From contig JARUPZ010000010.1 of NCBI GenBank assembly GCA_031213475.1, positions 4,876,776 to 4,940,775 of the forward strand: a stretch of 64,000 bases of DNA, given 5' to 3'. The notes beneath the pieces were generated by a model. That model saw only the letters and a program-made list of their open reading frames with translations. It had not been told where the DNA came from and ran no database searches. This document shows, in pieces, positions 53,401 through 61,315 of this stretch. Each line of letters starts with the position of its first letter. Position 1 is the first letter of the stretch. Source of the DNA: Nereocystis luetkeana. Its lineage: Eukaryota; Sar; Phaeophyceae; Laminariales; Laminariaceae. A program made the position numbers and the translations under genes.

Positions 53401-56400
53401 TCCTTGAATACTAAGAGGGAAAGCCCCGCCTGAGGCATTCCCATTTCAAGTAGGGGAGGGGTGGGGTTCAACGTGTTGAAGGGTTGATGCGTTAACGCGT
53501 TCACCCTCTTGGAACTTTAGGGGGGGGGGGGGACGGGGAGGGAGAGGAGGGGTTTCAATACGCTAACGCATTTACCCTCGGGGGGTTTTTGGTGAGGGGA
53601 GACGAGGGGTTTCAATGTGTTGGCGTGCTGATGCGGTGACGTGTTCACCATCGGGGGGCTCTAGGGGGGGGGGAAAGGGATAACAAGAAGGGGACGGCGG
53701 GGGCATCAGGCATCGCCCATACGAAGCAACTCGGGCTGCTCTGGGTAGGGCACTAAACGTTTTTTGTGTCCGCACCGTAGTGCAAGGACTTTGGATAGCG
53801 GTTGCGCGACAACGTTTTTTTGGTCCGCACCATGCTGCTGTTGCGCAACCACACTACAAATAATAATAATAATAATATACTACTATCAGACACTATCTGA
53901 GTCCCAAAAGCTTTACCAGTACAGTATAGAAACCGCCATCTCGTGTCGAGAACAATCTACCTGGAACTAATGGGTATATATCATGCCGCACGTATCCTTC
54001 GGGTGTTCCCAGGACCAAGAGAAGGAGACGGTAGATAGCTTACGGTTTCGCCTGCCAACTCGAGACAGCTCGCGTCACATACTTACGTTCTGTGAATGAA
54101 CACAGGTGAAATCACGCTACGACGAAAAAAGGGTAGGGTGGTTGCGAAACACAGGAAACATCATTATTTCCCCCTGATACCAAGAAACTGATACACCCCC
54201 CGCCCCCTCCCATTCTCTCACACTCGTAGCTTCTAGCTACTCACCTGGCGGAGTCGTGAGACCTCGCGCACGACTGCTTCATGGAGAAGGTCGTAGTCCC
54301 CGCCGTGGTCGACGCGTTGGCCTTCCAAGAGTTGGAACACCCACCCCGACCCGTCGATTGCTAGTGTATCGCCCTGACGATGAACAACAATCACAAAAAA
54401 AAACAGCAATGCCGAATCGTAAGGGACGTACGAGACATGCACCAAACATAAGTTCCAGAGCTGGACGTGCACTCCGCCACTAACAGGTTTACTCATGTCA
54501 TGGTTGGTTCGAATGGGGCTGTTGGGATTCGGCTTGCTCTGAATGGCTGTTGAGTTTCGACTTGCATTGATTGGCTGTTTGCTTGTCGGCCTTTGATTGA
54601 CCTTGTTTTTTTGGTCGTCGCCTTCTTGGCATTGATGTGTTTGGATCAATCAGCGTATGCCCTTTCAAGTCGGAGTTTGTCAGGTCGGCAGTTCCTTCCA
54701 TTGGATCATCCGGATTCGGGTCTATTCATCCCGTTTGCTGGCCTCTCTCCTCAGCACGATCCAGCTCGTTGAACCCTCACCACGTGCCCGAACACGTTGA
54801 TCGGTTGCGACGCTTAGCCTGTGGTGAGTTGGCTGACGCCACCGGTTCAATGAACCAACATCATCCGTCACGCCCGTACCGTCTACCACTTAAACCGTTT
54901 AGGACTGCACTCTCGTTTTGGGCACAACTTACTTGGGATTAGAGTTGGATAGGTGTGTCTGTGCACTGCGGCACTAAATAGGGTTAAAACAACACAAACC
55001 CTGGGATGGGGTGATTTTCAGAGCCACTGTTCTCCAGAACAAGAGGGTCAAACACGACGAAGATCGCGGGTATGGAGAGAACCTCGATCGTCGAGATTTT
55101 TCCATAGACGCGTCGCTCGGCATTTGCACGCTCATCGTTGTGGGGAAAACCAGCTTTGAAAATAGTCCGAGGGGGGGTGTGATATCTTGCGTGCTATACA
55201 TACGGTGCACAGCTGCGTCATGCAGACAGGAAAACAAAACCGGCAGGAAAAAATAGGCCAACTTGATTGATACAAGTACTTTTTTAAGTAGCTTGCCCCC
55301 AAAGACGCGCAATATGGAGGAGCACCTTGGGACGGCTGGGAAGGCTGACAACCGAACGGATCACGCCGTCCCTTTAAAGCGGTTGGAGAATTTACCAAGA
55401 AGGTCGAATAGCAATGCACGACTTTGTTTGCGCACGCACTGACAGCCTGTCTCCTCTCCATATACAGTAGCATACCAGGTACCAGTACATATACTACTAC
55501 TTTAAGTCCCAGGTACCTCAGGTCAAAGAGCAATGCACGACTCTGTCTGCGCGCGTACTGACATCCTATCTGCTCCCGATGTATCATATGGTACCAGGTA
55601 CCTACCAGGTACCTACCAGGTACCTACCAGGTACCTACCAGGTACCTACCAGGTACCTACCAGGTACCTACCAGGTACCTACCAGGTACCTACCAGGTAC
55701 CTACCAGGTACCTACCAGGTACCTACCAGGTACCTACCAGGTACCTACCAGGTACCTACCAGGTACCTACCAGGTACCTACCAGGTACCTACCAGGTACC
55801 TACCAGGTACCTACCAGGTACCTACCAGGTACCTACCAGGTACCTACCAGGTACCTACCAGGTACCTACCAGGTACCTACCAGGTACCTACCAGGTACCT
55901 ACCAGGAGTTCTGAAGCCTCGCTTCATACTTGGAACCAGGTATGTGCCTACGACTAAGAGCGTCGTCTCCGGTGTTGTGATACTGTTGTTGCAGTGCGGT
56001 ATAGCAGTGCTGGCATCCGCTCCCCACAGCCCACAAGCGGCTTCGTCTCTCTTCTACCGATACAGGTTCTATACCCATACCATGTACGTACTATATGCGA
56101 GTTTCATAAGCTCGTACTGTTCTGTACTATTAATAGGTTATATACGTATTACCGTATCAGACTAGGGTGATAAGATAACACACCCCCTAGGACGATTTTC
56201 AAGGCTGGGTTTCTCGACAACGGGGAGGGGCGTACTGAGTACGACAACCGATGCATCTATGCAACCTTCTCGACGAAATATTTCCAAAGCCACCATTTCC
56301 CTCTCTGCGTGCCCCTCATGTTTTGGAGGAAACCGGGCACGAAAATCGTCCCAGGGTGTGTTAGCTTGCGTGCTAATTAGCTAATTAGTACCAGGTACGT

Positions 56401-57008
56401 CCACGTTTACGAACCGCGAATGGATTATGCACCTCCAACTGCTTGCAGCATGACTTTTAGCGGTGCATGTGTGGTATCGACACATGCGTGTACATGATAC
56501 AGCAGCAGGTGGAGTCAGCCGCTCACAGACCATGTATATCATGACCGTGCAATACCATAACCAGGCACTGCTGCTCCTAATAAACGAGCTCCCGGTTCCT
56601 GGTACATGGACGGTACGTGCAATCCTGAGAGGTGATGGAACTTGTGCGTGCTGAATGCTCAAGGTTTGTTGCAGCTCGTCCATTCTGAGACGTCTGTATC
56701 TGCTGCAGCTATATCAACATGGAGTTGACTTTTGTTTGCAGGTGTTTGTAGAGCCTGGAGGTACAGGGCTTGGTATTCAACACGTATCCTCAACCTAGCC
56801 CATAGTTATGTATATGGCGTCCGCTTATCGACAGCCGCATCTCGGATGCATACGATAGGCGGGTTGGGTGATGTAGGGCATTCGCCACGCATTGTACTGC
56901 TGCTGTTGCCCGTTGCTGTACTCGTATTCGTACCTCTCGAAGATGCTCGATGGGTGCCGCCGCCCTCAAGTTCTGGTCCACATAACTCGTTAGCCCTTTC
57001 ACTCCCAT
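30280..57008 (-). CDS. XPG/asteroid-like PIN nuclease fused to a DEVH-box helicase (model of about 25 exons)
   Basis: Transcript-order exons: 57008-56934, 54373-54245, 53429-53182, 52101-51966, 51699-51517, 50925-49708, 49269-49201, 48755-47883, 47547-47369, 46711-46597, 45847-45695, 45242-45081, 44320-44238, 43643-43475, 42768-42613, 41136-40990, 40097 to about 39890, about 39251-39123, 38203-38074, 37244-36496, 34291-34268, 34116-33953, 32011-31930, 30957-30845, 30382-30280 (stop TAG). Every junction except the one between 39.9 and 39.25 kb has GT-AG ends and matching phase. The start is ATG in MGVKGLTSYVD, the standard XPG-family N-terminus. Residues 1-257 hold the nuclease domain, roughly 258-690 a low-complexity linker, 860-1450 the helicase core, and the rest an unassigned tail. 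Total about 1,900 residues. The weakest link between the two halves is the 69-bp exon at 49201-49269. If it is wrong, this is two genes: 49.67-57.0 kb and 30.28 to about 48.8 kb. Confidence 0.7.
31011..31040. repeat. Poly-C tract in an intron of the nuclease-helicase gene
   Basis: About 29 consecutive C residues starting at 31011, 50 bases upstream (in transcript sense) of the 30957-30845 exon. Similar runs of 10 or more occur near 22370, 34530, 34880, 36080, 38480, 42520, 42828, 45870, 51278 and 60843. Confidence 0.85.
32452..32526. repeat. Two-copy tandem repeat (~38 bp)
   Basis: AAACACAGGGGGATACGCGG then TTTCTGGCTTCATCTAGGCT is followed by AAACACAGGGGGATACACGG then TTTCGGCTTCATCTAGGGG. 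It is intronic in the nuclease-helicase model. Confidence 0.85.
34405..34546 (+). repeat. Poly-C/G-ended dispersed repeat, partial copy
   Basis: Contains GTATGGTCATAGACCCTCGC, GACGGAGCGCGTCGGGGTTT and GCGCGAAGCGTCGTGAGGTG, ending beside a G run at 34530-34543. Intronic. Confidence 0.75.
35116..35192. repeat. Two-copy tandem repeat (~46 bp)
   Basis: AGTTCAACTATATGGGCACC then CGCATACACCCATAAGGAC is followed by AGTTCAAGTATATGGGCACC then CGCATACACCCAAAAGACA. Intronic. Confidence 0.85.
36311..36354. repeat. (GCT)n microsatellite
   Basis: About 14 GCT/TGC triplets. It extends the minus-strand frame past the likely end of exon 20 at 36496 as poly-Ala, but the model places it in the following intron. 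Confidence 0.9.
37776..37859. mobile_element. MITE family B, intact copy
   Basis: 84 bp with inverted ends: TTTTAGGGCTGCAGTCCCGT then TTAGGGGACA, against TGTCCCCAAAACGGGACTGA then AGTCCTAAAA. It lies in the intron between exons at 38203-38074 and 37244-36496. A half-copy (GTTTAGGACTGCACTCTCGT then TTTGGGCACA) occurs at 54895-54935. Confidence 0.8.
38283..38513 (+). repeat. Poly-G/C-bounded dispersed repeat, near-complete copy
   Basis: G run, then GCTCGATAGGAGAGATGTAC, CATGCATGGTCGTAGTCGTA, AGACCATAGACCCTCGCATC, GACGGAGCACGTCGAGTTTT, CCAGGCAGACATTGCTTGCA, GCGCGAAGCGCAGTGAGGTG and a second G run of about 24. Intronic between helicase exons. Confidence 0.85.
39123..41136 (-). CDS. Exons 16-18: helicase HA2/ratchet region
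   Basis: 41136-40990 reads VALGARLGIVSEAVAIAAVL followed by TPFHRASHLVHG, the usual HA2 block after the winged helix. 40097 to about 39890 reads GMYSDTFAALRVLREYM and FCRVFSLSYPRMEQLAASA, the ratchet-like helices. 39251-39123 ends LLRLLLAWTFPRN, close to the conserved Leu-Leu...Phe-Pro segment that precedes the C-terminal domain in DEAH/HrpB-type helicases. The donor of the middle exon is unclear because the frame runs into a (GTT)n tract. A phase-2 junction would be needed to meet the ACAG|GCGT acceptor, or a small exon is missing. Confidence 0.7.
39774..39842. repeat. (AAC)n microsatellite
   Basis: About 23 AAC triplets preceded by an imperfect AAC/GAC-rich stretch from 39650. It abuts the unresolved end of the 40097 exon. 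Confidence 0.95.
41200..41355. repeat. Purine-rich tandem repeat with GGTACCAGTACG ends
   Basis: Two copies of CAGCT(C/A)C.GTAC.TGGTACCAGTACG (41204 and 41325) are separated by GGAAAAGGAAAACGAAACAG-type repeats. Intronic. Confidence 0.65.
42412..42548 (-). repeat. Poly-C-ended dispersed repeat, minus-oriented copy
   Basis: GTCGGTGAAAACCCGACATG, CGTCCCGGCATTGTAGGGAT, GAGGGTCTATGGTCATACGA, CTACGGCCATGCGTGAGATC, GAGTACATCTCTCCTATCGA, GTAC and then about 28 C. In this orientation the poly-C is a 3' tail. Intronic. Confidence 0.85.
42613..47547 (-). CDS. Exons 9-15: DEVH-box RNA/DNA helicase core (motifs II-VI, winged helix/HA2)
   Basis: 47547-47369 completes DEVH and gives motif III as MSATLSARL. 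46711-46597 continues FPIREVYVDELADELSY. 45847-45695 has VLVFVPGMASILAIMDLFEL (motif IV). 45242-45081 has PFHSELP and VVVATNSAESSITLPDV (motif V). 44320-44238 with 43643-43475 forms QRAGRTGRVRPG (intact motif VI) followed by VYKLYS. 42768-42613 is the winged-helix/HA2 start (LESLHAMGFIS, ILTDTGRFASGL). All ATPase and nucleic-acid motifs are intact, which places it in the DEAH/RHA group of 3'-5' helicases. Introns hold poly-G/C repeats, an (ACCAT)n array and a CAGA array. Residues needed for NTP hydrolysis are present, so the enzyme should be active. Confidence 0.92.
42824..43060 (+). repeat. Poly-G-started dispersed repeat, long copy
   Basis: G run then CACTCATATCATGCATGGCC, GTAGTCGTATAACCATAGAC and the shared body, continuing past GCGCCGTGAGGTG into TTGCATCCTACGAAGAACCG and GTGGATGACAGCGTC. 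The last two blocks are shared with the 48826-49125 copy. Intronic. Confidence 0.85.
44493..44707. repeat. (ACCAT)n pentanucleotide array
   Basis: About 40 pentamers, mostly TACCA/CCATA with ATGCC variants, in an intron of the helicase part. The tyrosine/tryptophan-rich frames it creates on the minus strand are artefacts of the repeat. Confidence 0.95.
45867..45965 (+). repeat. Poly-G-started dispersed repeat, diverged partial copy
   Basis: G run then CGTACTCATTTGATGCTTGC, CTTAGTCAGTTGACCGTTGA and TCGAGACGGAGCACC. It is recognisable only by order of blocks. It sits about 20 bp from the 45847 exon border. Confidence 0.55.
47618..47660. repeat. (CAGA)n microsatellite
   Basis: About ten CAGA units next to imperfect CAGT copies, intronic between helicase exons 8 and 9. 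Confidence 0.95.
47883..48755 (-). CDS. Exon 8: asteroid-like tail plus helicase motifs I-II
   Basis: The exon opens after CTTGCAG with VKWADVLLSMRYQQNLLEAY, then an Ala-rich spacer and MPLNHFHGPSFHALLNDYRA. The W-x-D...YQ and FH-x-x-FHALL pattern is, as I recall, typical of asteroid-protein C-termini rather than helicases. The RecA-1 domain follows: Walker A GETGSGKS (about residue 873), motif Ia SQPRRAATRALAQRV, TTGYIVRL (motif Ib region), and IIDE at the exon end, completed as DEVH by the next exon. It carries both nuclease-family and helicase-family signatures in one exon and so supports the fusion independently of exon 7. Confidence 0.85.
48826..49125 (+). repeat. Dispersed repeat, tandem double copy
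   Basis: A short first copy (GTACTCATGCCATGCATGGC, then CATAGACCGTCGCATCCCCG) is followed by a G-rich spacer and a long second copy from about 48914, running to GATGACAGCGTC at 49119. It fills the intron between exons 7 and 8. Confidence 0.85.
49201..49269 (-). CDS. Exon 7: 69-bp bridging exon between nuclease and helicase parts
   Basis: After CGAGTTGCAG it reads KIVCAGWRAFNPHKG then IIVSRFVM, with donor ATG|GTAAGG. Both ends are phase 0, matching exon 6 and exon 8. It has no start codon of its own, so it either joins the upstream exons or belongs to a longer 5' exon starting at another acceptor. This short exon decides whether the gene is a fusion. Confidence 0.5.
49708..50925 (-). CDS. Exon 6: asteroid C-terminal region and low-complexity linker
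   Basis: A 406-codon exon after CCTCAG. It begins with a Pro/Leu/Arg-rich stretch, then TLEWIQARGPGFRVDA, which fits the segment following the XPG-I domain in asteroid proteins. An acidic DDSEEAEEGAEVEEYPEEEN patch, Ala/Gly runs, and VSFSRALYALEPLDGFPDDP follow, then the helical ELQSELLSKPFGEAVLEALQ. The frame hits a TGA at about 49672. A good donor precedes it at GGCGTGAGG|GTGAGG (exon end 49708), in phase with the exon at 49269-49201. Using the TGA instead would end a stand-alone asteroid gene here. The long opposite-strand frame over the same stretch is a GC-skew shadow. Confidence 0.7.
51517..57008 (-). CDS. Exons 1-5: asteroid-type XPG/PIN nuclease domain
   Basis: Exon 1 (57008-56934) encodes MGVKGLTSYVD at the N-terminus. 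Exon 2 (54373-54245) has GDTLAIDGSGWVFQLL, where D32 is the first metal-binding Asp of the XPG-N region, and HGGDYDLLHEAV as in asteroid proteins. Exon 3 (53429-53182) ends just before exon 4's CTGEADQEVAK (E155, D157) and GGDSDYFIF (D178, D180), the XPG-I acidic cluster. Exon 5 (51699-51517) has FMGNDYTRHL (D235). These residues are those used by FEN1/XPG-type nucleases to bind metal, so catalytic competence is plausible. The short DNA-contacting helical insert of FEN1 is not evident, and the GNDYT form together with the HGGDY block points to the asteroid branch. That branch is poorly characterised biochemically. Introns of 0.3-2.6 kb separate the exons; intron 3 contains MITE-A copy 5 and intron 1 the large 11-bp array. 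Confidence 0.8.
52737..52838. mobile_element. MITE family A, copy 5
   Basis: Begins CTACTACGGGGAACCGTAGT and ends CCTATTTACTATGGTCCCCC then GCAGTAAG. It is the most diverged copy and lies in intron 3 of the nuclease-helicase gene. Confidence 0.8.
53440..53675. repeat. ~85-bp minisatellite, three diverged units
   Basis: Each unit has GGGGTT(C/T)CAA, then GCG(T)TAACGCGTTCACC or a variant, then CTC(G)GGGG..TTTAGGGGGGGGG. It is immediately upstream (transcript sense) of exon 3 at 53429, so it lies next to the acceptor. Confidence 0.75.
55402..55602. repeat. Tandem duplication leading into the 11-bp array
   Basis: AGCAATGCACGACTTTGTTT at 55410 and AGCAATGCACGACTCTGTCT at 55528, each followed by GCGC(A/G)CG.ACTGACA.CCT.TCT and then a TACCAGGTACC word. 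Only the second copy expanded into the long array. Confidence 0.8.
55590..55906. repeat. 11-bp tandem array (TACCAGGTACC)n, about 29 copies
   Basis: The unit TACCAGGTACC repeats almost perfectly to TACCAGGAGTT. Viewed otherwise it is the 8-bp palindrome AGGTACCT separated by ACC. Because 33 bp is 11 codons it is open in all plus frames (YQVPTRYLPGT), which is not evidence of a gene. It lies in intron 1 of the nuclease-helicase gene. Confidence 0.95.
56176..56363. mobile_element. Small TIR element (family C)
   Basis: 188 bp with inverted ends: TAACACACCCCCTAGGACGA then TTTTC, and the complement TAACACACCCTGGGACGATT then TTC. A related half (TTTGAAAATAGTCCGAGGGG then GGGTGTGATA) occurs at 55155-55186, and both are followed by CTTGCGTGCTA. 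No reading frame. It lies in intron 1. Confidence 0.7.
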
Positions 57009-58188
57009 CAGGTACTGCCCTCTTCGGTGTACCTCGCGATGTCGCCGCCGCAGCGACGGCCGCTGCAACACCGCCCGCTTCGCCGGCAAGGCCCCAAGCT
57101 TGGTTCTACGCACACCTCTACTGCCCACGACAGCACTGCCCTGAGAAAACGCAACTGAGCTGGAGTTTATCCTGGGAGCACCACGCACTTGGTCACTACT
57201 CTTACTTACTATGGCAGCTGCTGGCGCTGGCTGCCACCGGAATCCGAGATGTAGTAGCGCTAGACTCGAGCCGAGCCTTCGCTTCCACCCCATGTCGTTC
57301 TAAGTTCTAAGCCTACTCGCGATTAGGGGTCAACTGCAGCATGCCAGGCCGTCCTTCGCCTTCGATCATCGAATCAAAGGGTTTCCAACATGTACGAGTA
57401 GCGTTATTGTTGATGTCGGTTAATTCCGCCGCGGGTTGAAACGCCCACCACCCACCACAACATGCGCGGCGCGAAAAAAGCGCAGTTTCGACTTTTTTCG
57501 ACGAGGCAGTCGCAGGGAATAGGGTGCGGCCCAGGGTGCAGGTCGATGGCAATGAACAAACCTTGAGGTTACTACCCTTCGACATCTGATTAGCTCGGGG
57601 TACCAGTGCATGCGTTACAAGTCGCTGCCAGTTTTCGTGTGGTGCTCGATATACTCTGTCTGTGCAGGTGTGGTACTCTGTGGTCATCAGAGATAGCGGA
57701 TTGCCATGCACCCTGTCGACATAAAAAATCAACTACAAACTATACTGCATAGGCGTACGTAGGACACGAGAGGTTTTTCGACCGTTCGGCGGCAGATAAG
57801 CACAGCCAAAGAGGTATTACGATTGCTACTGATGCATGAAATCATGTTTCGTCTTCATGCCCCCTCGATTTTCCTGAAAACGTGGTAGCTTCTAACCTGG
57901 CGCACGGAGATGTACACCTACACAACTACCCCACGCGCGCCCCCCGAGGACTCGCAAAGTGTTATTTTCGCCGTTACTTTTTTTTGTTTGGCAGTGCCAA
58001 GTGCCAAAGAAGCGCCCAAACACGATTTTTATTTTTGGCATGACATCCATCGTATTCTGGTTGGCTGCTATAATAGATGGTGCGCTGCATGACCGTATGG
58101 GGGGGGTGTTATGAGGCTTAGATTGGATAGGCGATTGGTTAACCTTTTTACTTTAGCCCAACGGACTAAGACCCTCACAAATGACATC
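57009..58188. other. 5' flank of the nuclease-helicase gene; no other gene seen
   Basis: The sequence upstream of the MGVKGL start codon holds the promoter and 5' UTR, but no clear TATA or initiator could be assigned. A minus frame at 57313-57732 has no recognised domain. From about 58100, GGTGTTATGAGGCTTAGATTG and the following 80 bases repeat part of the palindrome core. Confidence 0.4.
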
Positions 58189-58652
58189 GACGGCAGGACA
58201 TGGGTAGTTGGTCGTGGGTTCGAATCTCACGTCCACCATGAAATCGCTTTTTAAAGAAAAGTGGCTTTCCTCATGTATGTCAACAATCTGAAAAATGCTT
58301 ATGGATCCCCAGAAATCGGAACCACGTGTGGTGGCGCGTCGACCCGTAAAATCCGGTCCGTTCCAGGGGGGAAGAGTGTCGTGAGGCTTAGATTCGTTGT
58401 GAGGGTCTTAGTCCGTTGGGCTAAAGGTGAAAGGTTAACCAATCGTCTACCCAGTCTAAGCCTCATAACACTCTCCCCCCCCTGGAACGGACCGGATTTT
58501 ACGGGTCGACGCGCCACCACACGCGGTTCCAATTTCTGGGGATCCAGAAGGATTTTTCAGATTGCTGACATGAGGAAACCCACTTTTCTTTAAAAAGCGA
58601 TTTCATGGTGGACGTGAGATTCGAACGCACGACCAACGACCCATATCCTGCC
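58189..58652. repeat. Large imperfect palindrome with tRNA-like arms
   Basis: Arms of about 200 bp. The left arm runs from CGACGGCAGGACATGGGTAG through GTCCACCATGAAATCGCTTT and GGATCCCCAGAAATCGGAAC to GAGTGTCGTGAGGCTTAGA. The right arm is its complement, ending CCATATCCTGCCG. The loop is about 58392-58456. Each arm carries a tRNA-like T-arm GTGGG-TTCGAAT-CTCAC (58214-58230, complement near 58607-58624) followed by GTCCACCA. The head block with TTTAGCCCAACGGACTAAGA occurs outside the left arm (58151) and again inverted in the loop (58410-58432). It looks like two tRNA-headed SINEs in inverted orientation. Confidence 0.75.
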
Positions 58653-60946
58653 GAAAACGCCAATTGTGATGTGGTGGTAAGGCAATGGTGCCAGATATGA
58701 TGATCCACAGAAGATAAAACAGGTTGATCTAGTGCTTAGTGTTATGATACTGCTTTGTATGAGGTTGAAAGCCCGGTAATTACCTGGGTTCTGGCACTGG
58801 GATCGTATTTGTAGTACTTGGAAGGCGTATCTTAGGTGGGAAACCAGGGGTTTTCCAGAGAGGCACGAGCGTGGTCCCAGTCTCTGCCGTGCACGAAAAT
58901 AATGAAGTGGCTCTTCTATCTCTAAGCGAACATCAACGTGAGTACCAATGAGTACCGGCTTAATAGGCAGACCTGCCCAGGGATACAAAGTGTCCCGCTG
59001 TCCATGATCTTAACAAGTGGCGTCGACGGCAGAACTCGAACCTACGCGTGAAATCACAATGGGTTTCCAATCGGTATCAGGACGCGTCCAATGAATATGT
59101 ATGTTCTCATATTAATTGCGGGGGAGCTTCAAGGGTCGAGCTGAGAGAGTGGGAAGGGAGGGGGGTGGGGAGAGGGTCATGCTCTCTAGCATGACCGGCT
59201 CCCCTGTACTGGCAAGTACAGGATATGCCACCTCAACTTCTCACTGTACTACCCCGCCTGTCATGACGTGTCCCAATTTCAATGAAGGTTTGTCTACCGT
59301 AGTACGCACTACGACTCAGGTCGAATCAGATCACAGGTGTTCTACTCCGCATACGGATACGACAATCCGTTAGAATAGAGACCCTACGTATACTGGAAGA
59401 CACGATATAATGTAACAATATCGTATCCAAATATAGATACGGTTGTTCTATAGCTCATAATCAGACGCTCCATCACAGGGGGGTAATTCGTGGGGGGGGG
59501 CTCTATACCGTCTGCCTTTTTTTCTTCATATACAGTAGTATTGTTGTTGTTCTCACATTAACTCTCTGACGAAGGAGTCCGTGGTCACACAAAGGTGCTG
59601 GAGCCCTAGAAAGATCCGAAAAACAAAAAATCGAAAATTCGGCTACCTCAAAAATACACGAGACGAAGAAAGCGCACACGAGCTAAAGCCAATGTGGAAA
59701 CTGAACTAACATGGCCGCGGGTATATCCTCTCAACTATAACATAGAGTACCCCCGTTCCCACCACTAACCAACTCGTGGCTGCTGACTACAGTGGATGCT
59801 GTCTGAAGTGCTGCCTGCACCGTACGAAACGCACGGTAGTCGTGAAAACGAAAGAGGAACACACCTGCCTGCTATCTGGAGTGCTGTCAGAGTGAAGACT
59901 CGCGGATATGCAGTGAAAAAAGGAGCAATCGAACCTTACTACCACACGAATATCAACGATCGCCATCTCTTCCTGGACTGTCTGACACAAAAAGGTGCAG
60001 CACAGATATGATACCACGTCCCTGATAATTGCGTAGGTTATTCCCCATGAAGGGTATACAACTCGTTAAACTACAAAGACCAGTGACGAGTACCGGTAGA
60101 TACTATTCTGCCTCGTGAAAAACAATACCAGGAAAAAACAAACTATGGCTGCTTCTCTCGTGATGATAGTGTGCGCGCAGATCATGGGTCCCCGTGCACC
60201 GTCTTCCTGCCGCTTTTCATGGCCGCCTCATCGCCTTGGCCCAGTCCACCCGCTCCTTTGCGCGTGCACTCGTTGCCATTCCCTTCCAGTCGATTCCCTT
60301 TCTCCGTCATCCTGAAAAACAAAATGCTCCTCGCACTTGCGGTTCTGATCTGAAAAATAAAAATTCTCGCGCAGGGGGAGGTCAATCCGTCTCTTCCCCG
60401 CACGTCGACGCTCAGTCTTCCTCATCCCTCGTCGTCGAACCCAGCCTCCTACCGGCGCAATAGACTGTGCCGTAGTGTGGCCTGTGGTGGCGCCTGCCTC
60501 CGCGCACTGACACCCCAATTGAGCATTGCTGCTCTGCCGCAGCTGCCTAAAAAAGACGCGCGAATCGTAGGTCTCCGTGCCTGACGCACCACGTACGACC
60601 CAACTCTACTGCCGCCTGAGCCTCGCGGCCACCGGCAGCAGCAAGAAGGTATCACTCCTTGAGGGTGAGTCCGGCCTTACACCCGCCAGAAAGACCTACC
60701 CCACTCGCTATTAGCCTGATAGGGCATGCCTCGCAGCATTCCTTGCCGAGGCAGCGAGGGGAACGGAAGTATTATGGAAGGGTTAGGGTTAGACTCCGTA
60801 CACTGCTTGTTAATGCGTAGAGAGAAGGGAGCGGTGTAAGGTACCCCCCCCCCCCCCCTCCCCCCCTCTGGTGGTCCAGATTGAACATTTCGACGTGAGG
60901 TGTCGGGGAAAAAGCATCCGTGCGCCTCTCGCGACGTGCTTCTGTT
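58653..60946. other. No gene seen
   Basis: Short frames only. It contains a hairpin-prone AT-rich patch near 59400-59450 and a poly-C run at about 60843-60857. Confidence 0.4.
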
Positions 60947-61315
60947 CTACCTGGTACAACAAGGACAGGTATTGCCCCTTTCGCATACACCGAGAACTGC
61001 CATCGAAAAAAATCAATACAGAATAAATACATATTCCTGGGTGAACAACCGTCGGAGGAACATGATACGCAGGCACTAAACTCGCTTCTACCAACCTACT
61101 ATACAAAGTGCACCGGCAGTTACGTTTGTGTTTCGACACCATACGTTATATTGGTATATCACGGCCTCTCGACCGATCGGGTACAACAATGACAGACATT
61201 GCTCCTTTCGCATACACAGAGAACTGTCATCGGAAGAGTTCACTATTCAATAGATAGATATGACTTGGCAAACAGCCGTCGAAAGGGACATGGTAAGCAA
61301 GCAGCCGAAAGATAA
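60947..61315. repeat. Two-copy tandem duplication (~235 bp apart)
   Basis: Copy 1 from 60953 (GGTACAACAAGGACAGGTAT, CCTTTCGCATACACCGAGAA) and copy 2 from 61178 (GGGTACAACAATGACAGACA, CCTTTCGCATACACAGAGAA) keep order through ACAACCGTCGGAGGAACATG / AACAGCCGTCGAAAGGGACA. They are about 75-80 percent similar by eye. Confidence 0.75.

Noticed and set aside
55533-56165. Plus-strand 210-residue frame of YQVPTRYLPGT repeats
   Set aside because: It is open only because an 11-bp repeat lacks stops in that phase; it has no splice or start context and lies in an intron on the other strand.
58147-58238. Functional tRNA gene
   Set aside because: The T-arm is perfect but the acceptor and D-stems do not pair, and copies occur inverted in a palindrome; better read as a SINE module.
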